DNA of 64,000 nt from Vibrio sp. Y2-5 (GTDB lineage: Bacteria; Pseudomonadota; Gammaproteobacteria; Enterobacterales; Vibrionaceae), in NCBI RefSeq assembly GCF_014596725.1, contig NZ_JACVEG010000010.1, forward strand, positions 84,137 through 148,136. Direction: 5' to 3'. Positions 43,393 to 50,867 of the stretch are shown here, one piece after another; within the stretch, counting starts at the first letter, position 1, and every line of letters starts with the position of its first letter. A model generated the notes under the pieces. The model saw only the letters and a program-made list of their open reading frames with translations, did not search any database and had not been told where the DNA came from. The translations under genes were made by a program, and so were the position numbers.

Positions 43393-43421
43393 AATATAGA
43401 TTTTCTCTGGCTGGTTAGCAA
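43393..43421 (-). promoter_or_regulatory. gcvB promoter
   Basis: Minus strand: TTGCTA (43421-43416), exact 17-bp spacer, TATATT (43398-43393). Start at about 43385. Its position in the gcvA-gcvB gap is where GcvA would act. Confidence 0.72.
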
Positions 43422-43489
43422 CGGACAATTTATAATGTTTCAGATAAAAAAAACTAATGATTATTTGGAACAATACATAGGATTGAACC

Positions 43490-44398
43490 ATGTCCCGACG
43501 ATTACCTCCATTGAACTCCCTGAAAGTGTTCGAAGCCGCCGCTCGTCATTTGAGTTTTACGCGCGCAGCAGAAGAGCTTTTTGTGACTCAAGCCGCTGTG
43601 AGTCATCAAATTAAAGCTCTTGAAGAGTTTCTCGGCTTAAAGCTTTTTCGTCGTCGTAATCGCTCTTTGTTGCTGACCGAAGAAGGGCAAGCGTATTTTC
43701 TGGACATCAAAGATATCTTTGGTTCATTGGCTGAAGCGACAGATAAGTTATTGGAACGTAGTGAAAAAGGTGCGTTGACCATCAGTCTTCCTCCAAGCTT
43801 TGCGATTCAGTGGTTAGTGCCTCGGCTTGCTGATTTTAATCAGCAGCAACCGGATATTGATGTACGCATTAAAGCGGTCGATATGGAAGAAGGCTCGCTG
43901 ACCGATGATGTGGACGTCGCTATCTACTATGGCCGAGGTCATTGGCCCGGTTTACGTGCAGACAAACTTTACCAAGAGTTTTTGATTCCTCTTTGTTCGC
44001 CTTCTTTGTTGTTGGGTCAAAAGCCATTGCGCTCATTAAACGATCTTCCTCTACACACTTTGTTACACGATACTTCGCGTCGAGACTGGAAACAGTTCGC
44101 TAAAGAGAACCACATCGACGGTGTTAACGTGAATCATGGGCCGATTTTTAGCCATTCAACCATGGTGCTGCAAGCGGCGGTTCACGGGCAAGGCATTGCT
44201 TTGGGTAATAACGTATTGGCACAACCAGAACTCGATGCTGGCCGCCTTGTGGCTCCGTTTGATGAAGTGTTAATGACAAAGAACGCCTTCTATGTGGTTT
44301 GTCATGAGAAGCAAGCGGATATGGGACGTATCGCGACATTCCGCGACTGGATGCTGAAGAAAGCACGTAGCGAACAAGAGGTCATATTAGATGAATAG
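43490..44398 (+). CDS. gcvA: Glycine cleavage system regulator GcvA (LysR family)
   Basis: A 302-aa LysR-type regulator (E. coli GcvA 305). The HTH is in MSRRLPPLNSLKVFEAAARHLSFTRAAEELFVTQAAVSHQIKALEE, matching GcvA strongly; the effector domain includes WLVPRLADFNQQQPDIDVRI. In E. coli GcvA controls gcvTHP and gcvB. The divergent gcvB sRNA and the downstream ygdD-rlmM order make the call secure. It overlaps the next gene by 8 bp. Confidence 0.95.
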   Translation: MSRRLPPLNSLKVFEAAARHLSFTRAAEELFVTQAAVSHQIKALEEFLGLKLFRRRNRSLLLTEEGQAYFLDIKDIFGSLAEATDKLLERSEKGALTISLPPSFAIQWLVPRLADFNQQQPDIDVRIKAVDMEEGSLTDDVDVAIYYGRGHWPGLRADKLYQEFLIPLCSPSLLLGQKPLRSLNDLPLHTLLHDTSRRDWKQFAKENHIDGVNVNHGPIFSHSTMVLQAAVHGQGIALGNNVLAQPELDAGRLVAPFDEVLMTKNAFYVVCHEKQADMGRIATFRDWMLKKARSEQEVILDE

Positions 44399-45014
44399 CG
44401 TAAGAATAGAGGGGGAGGAGAACTCCCCTCTGTTTATTTTTGCCCATGGTGCTGGTGCAGATATGGACCACGAGTTCATGTCGCAAGTGACAAAAGGGCT
44501 CGTTGATAAGGGAATTCGTGTTGTACGTTTTAACTTCCCTTATATGGTAAAACGAGCTGAAGACGGTAAACGTCGACCGCCAGATAGAGCGCCCAAGCTT
44601 CTGGAAGCATTCGAGCAGATCATTGAAGAGCATTCGTCTCAACCGATAGTCATCGGCGGTAAATCTATGGGCGGCAGAATGGCTTCGATGCTAAGCGAGA
44701 ATCCTATGGTCAAAGGCATTGCTTGTTTGGGCTTTCCTTTTCATCCTCCGGGTAAAATTGATAAATACAAGGGCGAGCATCTGGCTTCATTAGAGAAACC
44801 TTGTCTGATTTTGCAAGGGGAGCGAGATACCTTTGGTAATCGAGAAGAGTGTTTAAGCTTCAAGTTTAGCAACCAAGTAAAGATTGAATTCATCCCCGAT
44901 GGTGACCACAGTTTCAAACCTCGAAAGTCATCTGGTCATACTGAAACTGGCAATATTGCTCTTGCCGTAGAACATTTAACTCAATTTATTTTGGATCTGA
45001 ACAATGAAAAGTAA
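44391..45014 (+). CDS. Alpha/beta hydrolase (Tex30/KANL3-like)
   Basis: A 207-aa hydrolase. FIFAHGAGADMDHEFM near 14-30 is the oxyanion-type loop, the nucleophile Ser is in GGKSMGGRMAS near 88-98, Asp in LQGERDTFG near 140, and His in PDGDHSFKP near 170. The family is widespread and uncharacterised. It lies between gcvA (8-bp overlap) and ygdD (11-bp overlap), so all are one operon. No substrate can be assigned. Confidence 0.88.
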   Translation: MNSVRIEGEENSPLFIFAHGAGADMDHEFMSQVTKGLVDKGIRVVRFNFPYMVKRAEDGKRRPPDRAPKLLEAFEQIIEEHSSQPIVIGGKSMGGRMASMLSENPMVKGIACLGFPFHPPGKIDKYKGEHLASLEKPCLILQGERDTFGNREECLSFKFSNQVKIEFIPDGDHSFKPRKSSGHTETGNIALAVEHLTQFILDLNNEK

Positions 45015-45402
45015 GTATTTGCTCACCTTTGGTGGCTTGTTTTCTGGTATTGCGGTTGCTCTGGGGGCTTTTGCGGCCCACGGTCTAAAAGCCTATGTCA
45101 CGCCTTATCAGTTAGATGTGTTCCAAACAGGGGTTCAGTATCAGTTTATTCATGCGGCAGCCTTGATTGTTTGTGGCATTTTACTGGTTTTGTGTCGCAG
45201 TGAAAAAGCACAAAAATATTTTAGCCGTGCGGCGATTTGCTTTATCATCGGCATCTTTTGTTTTAGTGGCAGCTTATATGCGCTAGCACTGACAGGTATA
45301 AAGTGGTTCGGGCCAATTACTCCAATGGGGGGGCTACTCTTTATGATTGGTTGGGTGATGTTTGTTCTGGCTGCCATAAATTTTGATGAGGTGAAACAGT
45401 GA
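45004..45402 (+). CDS. ygdD: DUF423 membrane protein YgdD
   Basis: A 132-aa protein with four membrane segments and the family motif GALAAHGLK-like LGAFAAHGLKAYVTPYQLDVFQTGVQYQFIHAAAL at ~20-55. E. coli ygdD also sits between gcvA and rlmM. Function unknown. It overlaps both neighbours (11 bp upstream, 4 bp with rlmM). Confidence 0.93.
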   Translation: MKSKYLLTFGGLFSGIAVALGAFAAHGLKAYVTPYQLDVFQTGVQYQFIHAAALIVCGILLVLCRSEKAQKYFSRAAICFIIGIFCFSGSLYALALTGIKWFGPITPMGGLLFMIGWVMFVLAAINFDEVKQ

Positions 45403-46490
45403 AACAAGTGATGCTCTATTGTCGTGCGGGCTTTGAAAAAGAGTGCGCAGGCGAGATCCAAGATAAAGCAACCCAACTTGAGGTTTTTGGTTTCCCTCGT
45501 GTCGTTAATAATTCAGGCTACGTGTTGTTTGAGTGCTACCAAGACGGCGATGCAGATAAACTGATCAAGAACATTGATTTTCAGGCGCTGATTTTCTCTC
45601 GCCAGATGTTTGCTGTGGCTGCTGAGTTTACGGCTTTGCCGGCAGAAGACCGTATCTCGCCAATTTTATCTGAACTTAGTGACATCGAAGCATTTCCACT
45701 GTGTGGCGATGTTCGCGTCGAAACGCCAGATACCAATGAAGCGAAAGAACTGCTTAAATTCTGCCGTAAGTTCACAGTGCCACTACGCCAAGCACTACGT
45801 GGTAAAGGTGTTCTCACGGCAAAAGACAATGCTAAAAAACCTGTTTTGCACGTATGTTTTGTTAAATCTGGTCACTGTTTTGTCGGTTACTCATACACTC
45901 AGAACAACTCTAAGTTCTTTATGGGTATTCCGCGTTTGAAATTCCCAGCGGATGCGCCGAGTCGATCAACACTTAAGCTTGAAGAAGCGTTTCATGTATT
46001 TATTCCTCGTGAAGAGTGGGATGACCGTTTAGCTTCTGGCATGTGGGCGGTTGATTTAGGCGCTTGTCCAGGTGGCTGGACATATCAATTAGTGAAGCGC
46101 TCTATGTTCGTTCATGCTATCGATAACGGCATGATGGCAGATAGTTTGATGGAAACTGGTCAGGTTAAACATCATATGGTTGATGGTTTCAAATTTGAGC
46201 CGCCACGTAAAAACGTGACTTGGCTGGTTTGCGACATGATCGAAAAGCCTTCTCGTGTTGCTCAGTTGATGGGGGAGTGGATCATTAGCGGTTGGGCGAA
46301 AGAAGCGATCTTTAACCTTAAACTGCCAATGAAAGGCCGTTACGATGAAGTGCTGCAAGATATTGAGAACTTAAAGATTTTCTTAAAAGATCATAACGTC
46401 AAGTTTAAGCTTCAGGCGAAACATCTATATCATGATCGTGAAGAAATTACGGTGCATGTGCAGACGTTAAAAACGATCTCTCCACACTAA
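45399..46490 (+). CDS. rlmM: 23S rRNA (cytidine(2498)-2'-O)-methyltransferase RlmM
   Basis: SAM-dependent 2'-O-methylation of C2498. 363 aa (E. coli 366). GTG start in a GTGA overlap with ygdD. THUMP-like N-terminus, then a Rossmann methyltransferase with AVDLGACPGGWTYQL near 218 (SAM motif), VHAIDNG and WLVCDMIEKP, and a conserved Lys in NLKLPMKGRYDEV near 306. The catalytic K-D-K type arrangement fits RlmM/RlmE methyltransferases. Confidence 0.95.
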   Translation: MKQVMLYCRAGFEKECAGEIQDKATQLEVFGFPRVVNNSGYVLFECYQDGDADKLIKNIDFQALIFSRQMFAVAAEFTALPAEDRISPILSELSDIEAFPLCGDVRVETPDTNEAKELLKFCRKFTVPLRQALRGKGVLTAKDNAKKPVLHVCFVKSGHCFVGYSYTQNNSKFFMGIPRLKFPADAPSRSTLKLEEAFHVFIPREEWDDRLASGMWAVDLGACPGGWTYQLVKRSMFVHAIDNGMMADSLMETGQVKHHMVDGFKFEPPRKNVTWLVCDMIEKPSRVAQLMGEWIISGWAKEAIFNLKLPMKGRYDEVLQDIENLKIFLKDHNVKFKLQAKHLYHDREEITVHVQTLKTISPH

Positions 46491-46570
46491 AGAAATTGGT
46501 TTAGTGCCGTCATTCCAGATATTTCATTCCGAAATTCTGTATTGACGAGTATCGAGTTTGTTATCACTCA

Positions 46571-46593
46571 AAAACGCGCTTTAAGCGCGTTTT
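46571..46593. terminator. Bidirectional terminator between rlmM and xni
   Basis: AAAACGCGCT (46571-46580), loop TTA, AGCGCGTTTT (46584-46593). Convergent genes on both sides. Confidence 0.85.
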
Positions 46594-46597
46594 GTGT

Positions 46598-47371
46598 TTA
46601 TTGCTCTTTATTAAAACGAATATCTTGAAGATTAAAGCCAAGCTCAATGTCGGTTTTTAGCGTGGATATCTGTTTGCAGATACGTGCCATTTCAATATGT
46701 TCGTCGAGCTTTTTGCGATATTTTGCGGCGAGTTCCGAACTCGCAAAGGCTTCTTCAATGCTAGAAAACTGAGTCAGGATCTCTTTGGCGGCTTTTGGGC
46801 CTATTCCAGCAACACCGGGTACTTGGCTTGAGCTAATGCCAGTTAATCCCCAGTAATCCGCAAGTTGTGAAGGCTTAACTCCAAATTCCTTTTCAATAAA
46901 AGGCGCATCCAGCCAACGATGCTGGAAATAATCTCTGATTTGCAAGGTAGGAGAGAGCAATTGGCAATAGCCTTTATCGGTGGAAATGATGGTGACTTTC
47001 TCATTATGGCTGGCCACCTTGCACGCCAGTGTTGCGACCAAATCATCGGCTTCATCACCTTCTGAAAGCAGTGAGTCGATTCCTAATTCCCACCAAGCTT
47101 GCTGAATACGATCTAATCCTTGCTGTAAAGGTTCCGGCATCGGTTTACGGCCTTCTTTATAAGTTGGCAATAGCTCTGCTCGCCATCCTCGGTCCTGCAG
47201 ATGGTGATCAAAAACAGCAATTATATGCGTAGGCTCTGATTCGCTGATTATACGTGCGAGAGTTCGAGTGGTTGTGTTTATGGTTCGCTCTATATCATTA
47301 GGGTCTGGCTGCGCAGAGTGAACGCGGCGAATGAGGTTAAGAGCATCAATAATGACAAGATGAATAGACAT
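46598..47371 (-). CDS. xni: Flap endonuclease Xni (ExoIX)
   Basis: Related to the 5'-nuclease domain of DNA polymerase I. 257 aa (E. coli 251); the start at 47371 (MSIHLVIIDALNLIRRVHS) matches the family, and the RBS there is poor. Metal-binding acidic residues lie in DALNLIRR, IAVFDHH, EGDEADDLVATLA and STDKGYCQLL, with a helix-hairpin-helix PGVAGIGPKAAKEILTQF near 190-207. E. coli Xni lacks some metal ligands of Pol I and is a flap endonuclease. Confidence 0.92.
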   Translation of the reverse strand: MSIHLVIIDALNLIRRVHSAQPDPNDIERTINTTTRTLARIISESEPTHIIAVFDHHLQDRGWRAELLPTYKEGRKPMPEPLQQGLDRIQQAWWELGIDSLLSEGDEADDLVATLACKVASHNEKVTIISTDKGYCQLLSPTLQIRDYFQHRWLDAPFIEKEFGVKPSQLADYWGLTGISSSQVPGVAGIGPKAAKEILTQFSSIEEAFASSELAAKYRKKLDEHIEMARICKQISTLKTDIELGFNLQDIRFNKEQ

Positions 47372-47458
47372 AAAACACAAAAAATAAGGAGCGATTGCCC
47401 CTTATTCTAATGAAATTCAATGAGATTACTACCGTAGGTAGTTTTTGGTTCTCACTGG

Positions 47459-48817
47459 TTAACTTTCTATCCGATAACAAGGGACATAAGCACTTCCTCC
47501 CGGAAGCTTCATACGATCTTGTTCAACGAAGTCTTTTAGTAGCTTATCCATCTTCTTCATTAACTTAGGATCGCCATGGAGAGTGAAAGGACCATGACGT
47601 TCGATTTCTCGAATACCTTCCGCCTTCACGTTACCCGCAACGATACCGGAGAACGCTTGACGTAAATTCGCAGCCAAAACCTCAGGTCGTTGGTTAAGAT
47701 GTAAATCTAAGTTAGCCATGTTTTCATGATTCGGTTCAAATGGAAGCTGAAACTCAGGTTCAATTTTCAATGACCAGTTAAAGCTATAGGCATCTTCGTT
47801 GTCTTTACGTTGCTGACGAATTTTCGGCATGGCATTTTTCATGATACGAGCGGCTTCCGCTGGGTCATCAATCACTATGGTGTAGTGTTTCTGGGCTTCT
47901 GGGCCTAACGTTTCACCAATAAATTCATCAATAGAACGGAAATACTCTTCGCTCTCTTTCGGCCCGGTTAATACGATGGGCATCGGCTGAGTTGCGTTGT
48001 CCGGATGCATCATGATACCCAGTAAGTAAAGCAGTTCTTCAGCTGTTCCAGGTCCACCGGGGAAGATGATGATGCCGTGCGCCATTCGAACAAACGCTTC
48101 CAAGCGTTTTTCAATATCTGGCATGATGATCAGTTCCGTGACGATTGGGTTTGGCGGCTCTGCTGCGATGATTGAAGGCTCGGTTAAGCCGATATAGCGC
48201 TTATCTGCGTAGCGTTGCTTAGCGTGACCAATCGCCGCGCCTTTCATTGGTCCTTCCATTGCGCCTGGACCACATCCGGTACAGATATTCAGCTCACGTA
48301 AGCCGAGCTCATTACCGACTTCACGGGTGTATTGGTATTCAATCGGATTGATTGAGTGACCGCCCCAGCACACCACCAAATTTGGCGTAATACCTGGAAT
48401 TAAGGCTCCTGAGTTGCGCAAAATACCAAACACTAAGTTAGTGATATGTGTTGAGTTGGTGAGATTAAGTTTTTGCCCTTCTGCTATGTGCATATTGACG
48501 TAAACAATATCGCGCAGCACTGAAAACAGATGTTCTTGTATCCCTTTGATGATGTGTCCATCAACAAACGCGTGTTCTGGAGGATTGGTGAGTTCCAGTT
48601 TTACACCACGTTCACGACGCATCACTGTGATATCAAAATTTCTGTATTTGTCTAACAGTTCTTTTGAGTTATCGGTATGGCTTCCAGAGTTCAGTACCGC
48701 TAGGCTACAGTTGCGGTACAGCTGGTAAAGATCACTGGATGCAGTTTTTTTTAATCGTTCTACTTCCAGTTGTGAGAGTAAATCCATACTCCCAGCCGGG
48801 CTGACTTGAGTGATCAT
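47459..48817 (-). CDS. ppnN: Nucleotide 5'-monophosphate nucleosidase PpnN (YgdH)
   Basis: Cleaves purine/pyrimidine NMPs to base and ribose-5-phosphate and is regulated by (p)ppGpp in E. coli. 452 aa (E. coli 454). The LOG-family motif PGGPGTAEELLYLLG is near 255-269, and CTGCGPGAMEGPMKGAAIGHA near 180 is the second signature. N- and C-terminal extensions are as in PpnN. GGAGG Shine-Dalgarno is 6-10 nt upstream. AAGGTCATATTGACCTT lies 28-44 bp beyond the start. Confidence 0.95.
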   Translation of the reverse strand: MITQVSPAGSMDLLSQLEVERLKKTASSDLYQLYRNCSLAVLNSGSHTDNSKELLDKYRNFDITVMRRERGVKLELTNPPEHAFVDGHIIKGIQEHLFSVLRDIVYVNMHIAEGQKLNLTNSTHITNLVFGILRNSGALIPGITPNLVVCWGGHSINPIEYQYTREVGNELGLRELNICTGCGPGAMEGPMKGAAIGHAKQRYADKRYIGLTEPSIIAAEPPNPIVTELIIMPDIEKRLEAFVRMAHGIIIFPGGPGTAEELLYLLGIMMHPDNATQPMPIVLTGPKESEEYFRSIDEFIGETLGPEAQKHYTIVIDDPAEAARIMKNAMPKIRQQRKDNEDAYSFNWSLKIEPEFQLPFEPNHENMANLDLHLNQRPEVLAANLRQAFSGIVAGNVKAEGIREIERHGPFTLHGDPKLMKKMDKLLKDFVEQDRMKLPGGSAYVPCYRIES

Positions 48818-49192
48818 GAGAGCCTCCTTAATTTAGAGGGAAAGAAGGTCATATTGACCTTAATTAAACGCTAGTGGAGATAGCACATCATATACCAATC
48901 AAGACGAATAGGTGTTCAGAAAGTTGCACAGGAAATTCGAGAGCCTCTTTAACCGCTGTTATTTTTATGCTTAGAAAAGAGGTGTAGACGCGAATAAAGA
49001 CAGCAAATCCGGTTCTTGAGCAGTACATCAGTATCAATATGCTAACTTATTGATATTTCAAGTTTCAATCTAGTGTGGTTTGTGTAGGAAGGAGAACACG
49101 ATACTCTATAAACTGTGATGTGTATCGTGTAATTCTAGTGTGTTTGCTTGAAAATTGTGCAATTTACTTTTGTTTACTTGGCTTGTTTGGAC
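48818..49192. other. Intergenic region upstream of ppnN, one inverted repeat
   Basis: 375 bp between the ppnN start and the stop of the GGDEF gene, both minus. AAGGTCATATTGACCTT (48845-48861) is a 7+7 inverted repeat with a 3-nt centre close to the ppnN start and may be an operator. No ORF with an RBS and no terminator are visible in the remainder. Confidence 0.5.
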
Positions 49193-50758
49193 TTATTTCC
49201 AAGTAATCTGGTTTGGACCAAATTTTTTCCCGTTATTCAGCGCAATGTGTAAGCGTTCAAGAACAATTTCTGGCGAATCGGAGTCTTTGAATAAGGTACT
49301 TGCCGCGCTTAGTGTGATAGTGATGTTTTTATCACGGAACTTAAACGGTAAATGGGAAATGCTACGCTGTATTTTTTGCACAATTTGGTAGCACTCTGAG
49401 TCAGAACGCTCTGGCAGCAACAGTACGAACTCTTCACCAGAAAAGCGCGCTACAGTATCAGTATCTTCAATGTTGTTCTTGATAGTACGAGCGATAATTT
49501 TCAGTGCTTTATCACCTGCGGTATAACCAAAACTGTCATTGATGACTTTGAATTTGTCGATGTCGAGCATAACCACTCGAAGGTTGTGTTGTGCGCGAAT
49601 CCAACGGCGGTATTCAAGCTCTAGACGATCATTAAAGGCAGTGCGGTTGTACACTTTGGTGAGCGGATCCTGCAACATGCGCTGAGCTTGATCTTCTAAG
49701 CGACGACGATAATCTTGCGTCACTTCGTAAAGGGTTTCCATTTGGTTTTTGGTGTAATCCATACGCTCAATGAGCGCTTGTTCACGAGCTTCTGCCAGTG
49801 TCAGTCGTTCAGAGAGTGAGGCTAATTCGCTCATTAATGGATTTAAAGTGTTTTTAAGAGCGTTGATTTCAGTACCATCTCGTACCGCAGTTTGACTTCT
49901 TGAGACCAGAGAACTCAGTTCTCTATGCATATCTTTGCGGTGTTCAAAATAGTTGTGGCTCTGTTCAACGTTCAGGGAAGAACTTTTTAGGCTGGTGGAC
50001 AAAGAAGCGTTCACCTGCTCAAGAAACTTTTCAGATGTCTTTCTTTCGTAGTTGGTGCCGGCAACAACCAGCTTCAGCACTTCTAGAGTCAGTTCGAGTA
50101 AAACTTGTGTACTAACTCCGATCAGCAGCTTAGCCCGAATGTCACTCAGTAAGTCTCCGGATTCACCTTCAAAATCAAGCTCAGTGATAAGCTGTTGTAA
50201 CTCTTCGTTTAACTTAAGAAGTATTTCTTTATCAGCACTTTGAGTCAGCTCTTCAACCACGGCATTGGGATTTGACGTGATGATTTTGATTGAGCGTTCA
50301 TAGATGGTGAGAAGGTGTAAAGCTTGCTCAACTTTAGACAGATTCTGCCCAGTTGAAAAACTGAGAATATCACGAAGATCGCGTTTGATTTTAGATGGTA
50401 AACCAGGGATGCGTAGTAATACTTCACCGCTATGCTTTACCTGTTCATCTAAATGTTGGTTCTGCTTTTCGGTGTCTAACGTTTGCTTCTTCAACATGCG
50501 CTCCAATACGGCCAAGCGAGGAATTAAAATGCTGACATCTTGCTGCTGCTCAATCGCTTCTCGTAATTCGACCAAATTTTGGTTGAGACGACTATCCTCG
50601 CCCTTACAGGCAAGACTAAGTGATGCGACGATTCGTTTAAGGACTTTTTGCTCTAGTTTATATTTGAGCGAGTTATCCCTATGTGTTAAACGCGTCTGTT
50701 CCAACTGCATTTTGAGTTGGTGTAACTGAATCTGGATATCTTGCTCTAATGCGCCCAT
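49193..50758 (-). CDS. Soluble diguanylate cyclase with SGEEF active site
   Basis: A 521-aa protein, no signal peptide or membrane span. Residues 1-~350 are helical with repeated coiled-coil stretches; the C-terminal GGDEF domain (~365-520) starts DPLTKVYNRTAFNDRLELE and has the signature SGEEF at 440-444, a variant of GGEEF that retains cyclase activity in several known proteins. The RxxD inhibitory site position reads EDTD, so product inhibition is probably absent. It would make c-di-GMP in response to a cytoplasmic signal or partner. Next to a degenerate-GGDEF gene on the same strand. From memory, the V. cholerae cdgG gene lies in this neighbourhood; I cannot say which of the two it corresponds to. 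Confidence 0.85.
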   Translation of the reverse strand: MGALEQDIQIQLHQLKMQLEQTRLTHRDNSLKYKLEQKVLKRIVASLSLACKGEDSRLNQNLVELREAIEQQQDVSILIPRLAVLERMLKKQTLDTEKQNQHLDEQVKHSGEVLLRIPGLPSKIKRDLRDILSFSTGQNLSKVEQALHLLTIYERSIKIITSNPNAVVEELTQSADKEILLKLNEELQQLITELDFEGESGDLLSDIRAKLLIGVSTQVLLELTLEVLKLVVAGTNYERKTSEKFLEQVNASLSTSLKSSSLNVEQSHNYFEHRKDMHRELSSLVSRSQTAVRDGTEINALKNTLNPLMSELASLSERLTLAEAREQALIERMDYTKNQMETLYEVTQDYRRRLEDQAQRMLQDPLTKVYNRTAFNDRLELEYRRWIRAQHNLRVVMLDIDKFKVINDSFGYTAGDKALKIIARTIKNNIEDTDTVARFSGEEFVLLLPERSDSECYQIVQKIQRSISHLPFKFRDKNITITLSAASTLFKDSDSPEIVLERLHIALNNGKKFGPNQITWK

Positions 50759-50867
50759 TTATAAAAATGCTAAATATTTAGGGAGATTTAAATCCTACTT
50801 ATTAATCTGTCGATAATAGCAAATTTATTTGATACGTCATCGTATCTCTTTGTTAATCGGCTGGGAA

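Noticed and set aside
43294..43491. 65-aa ORF on the minus strand
   Set aside because: It covers the gcvB promoter and 5' part of the RNA and has no credible start or conserved features.
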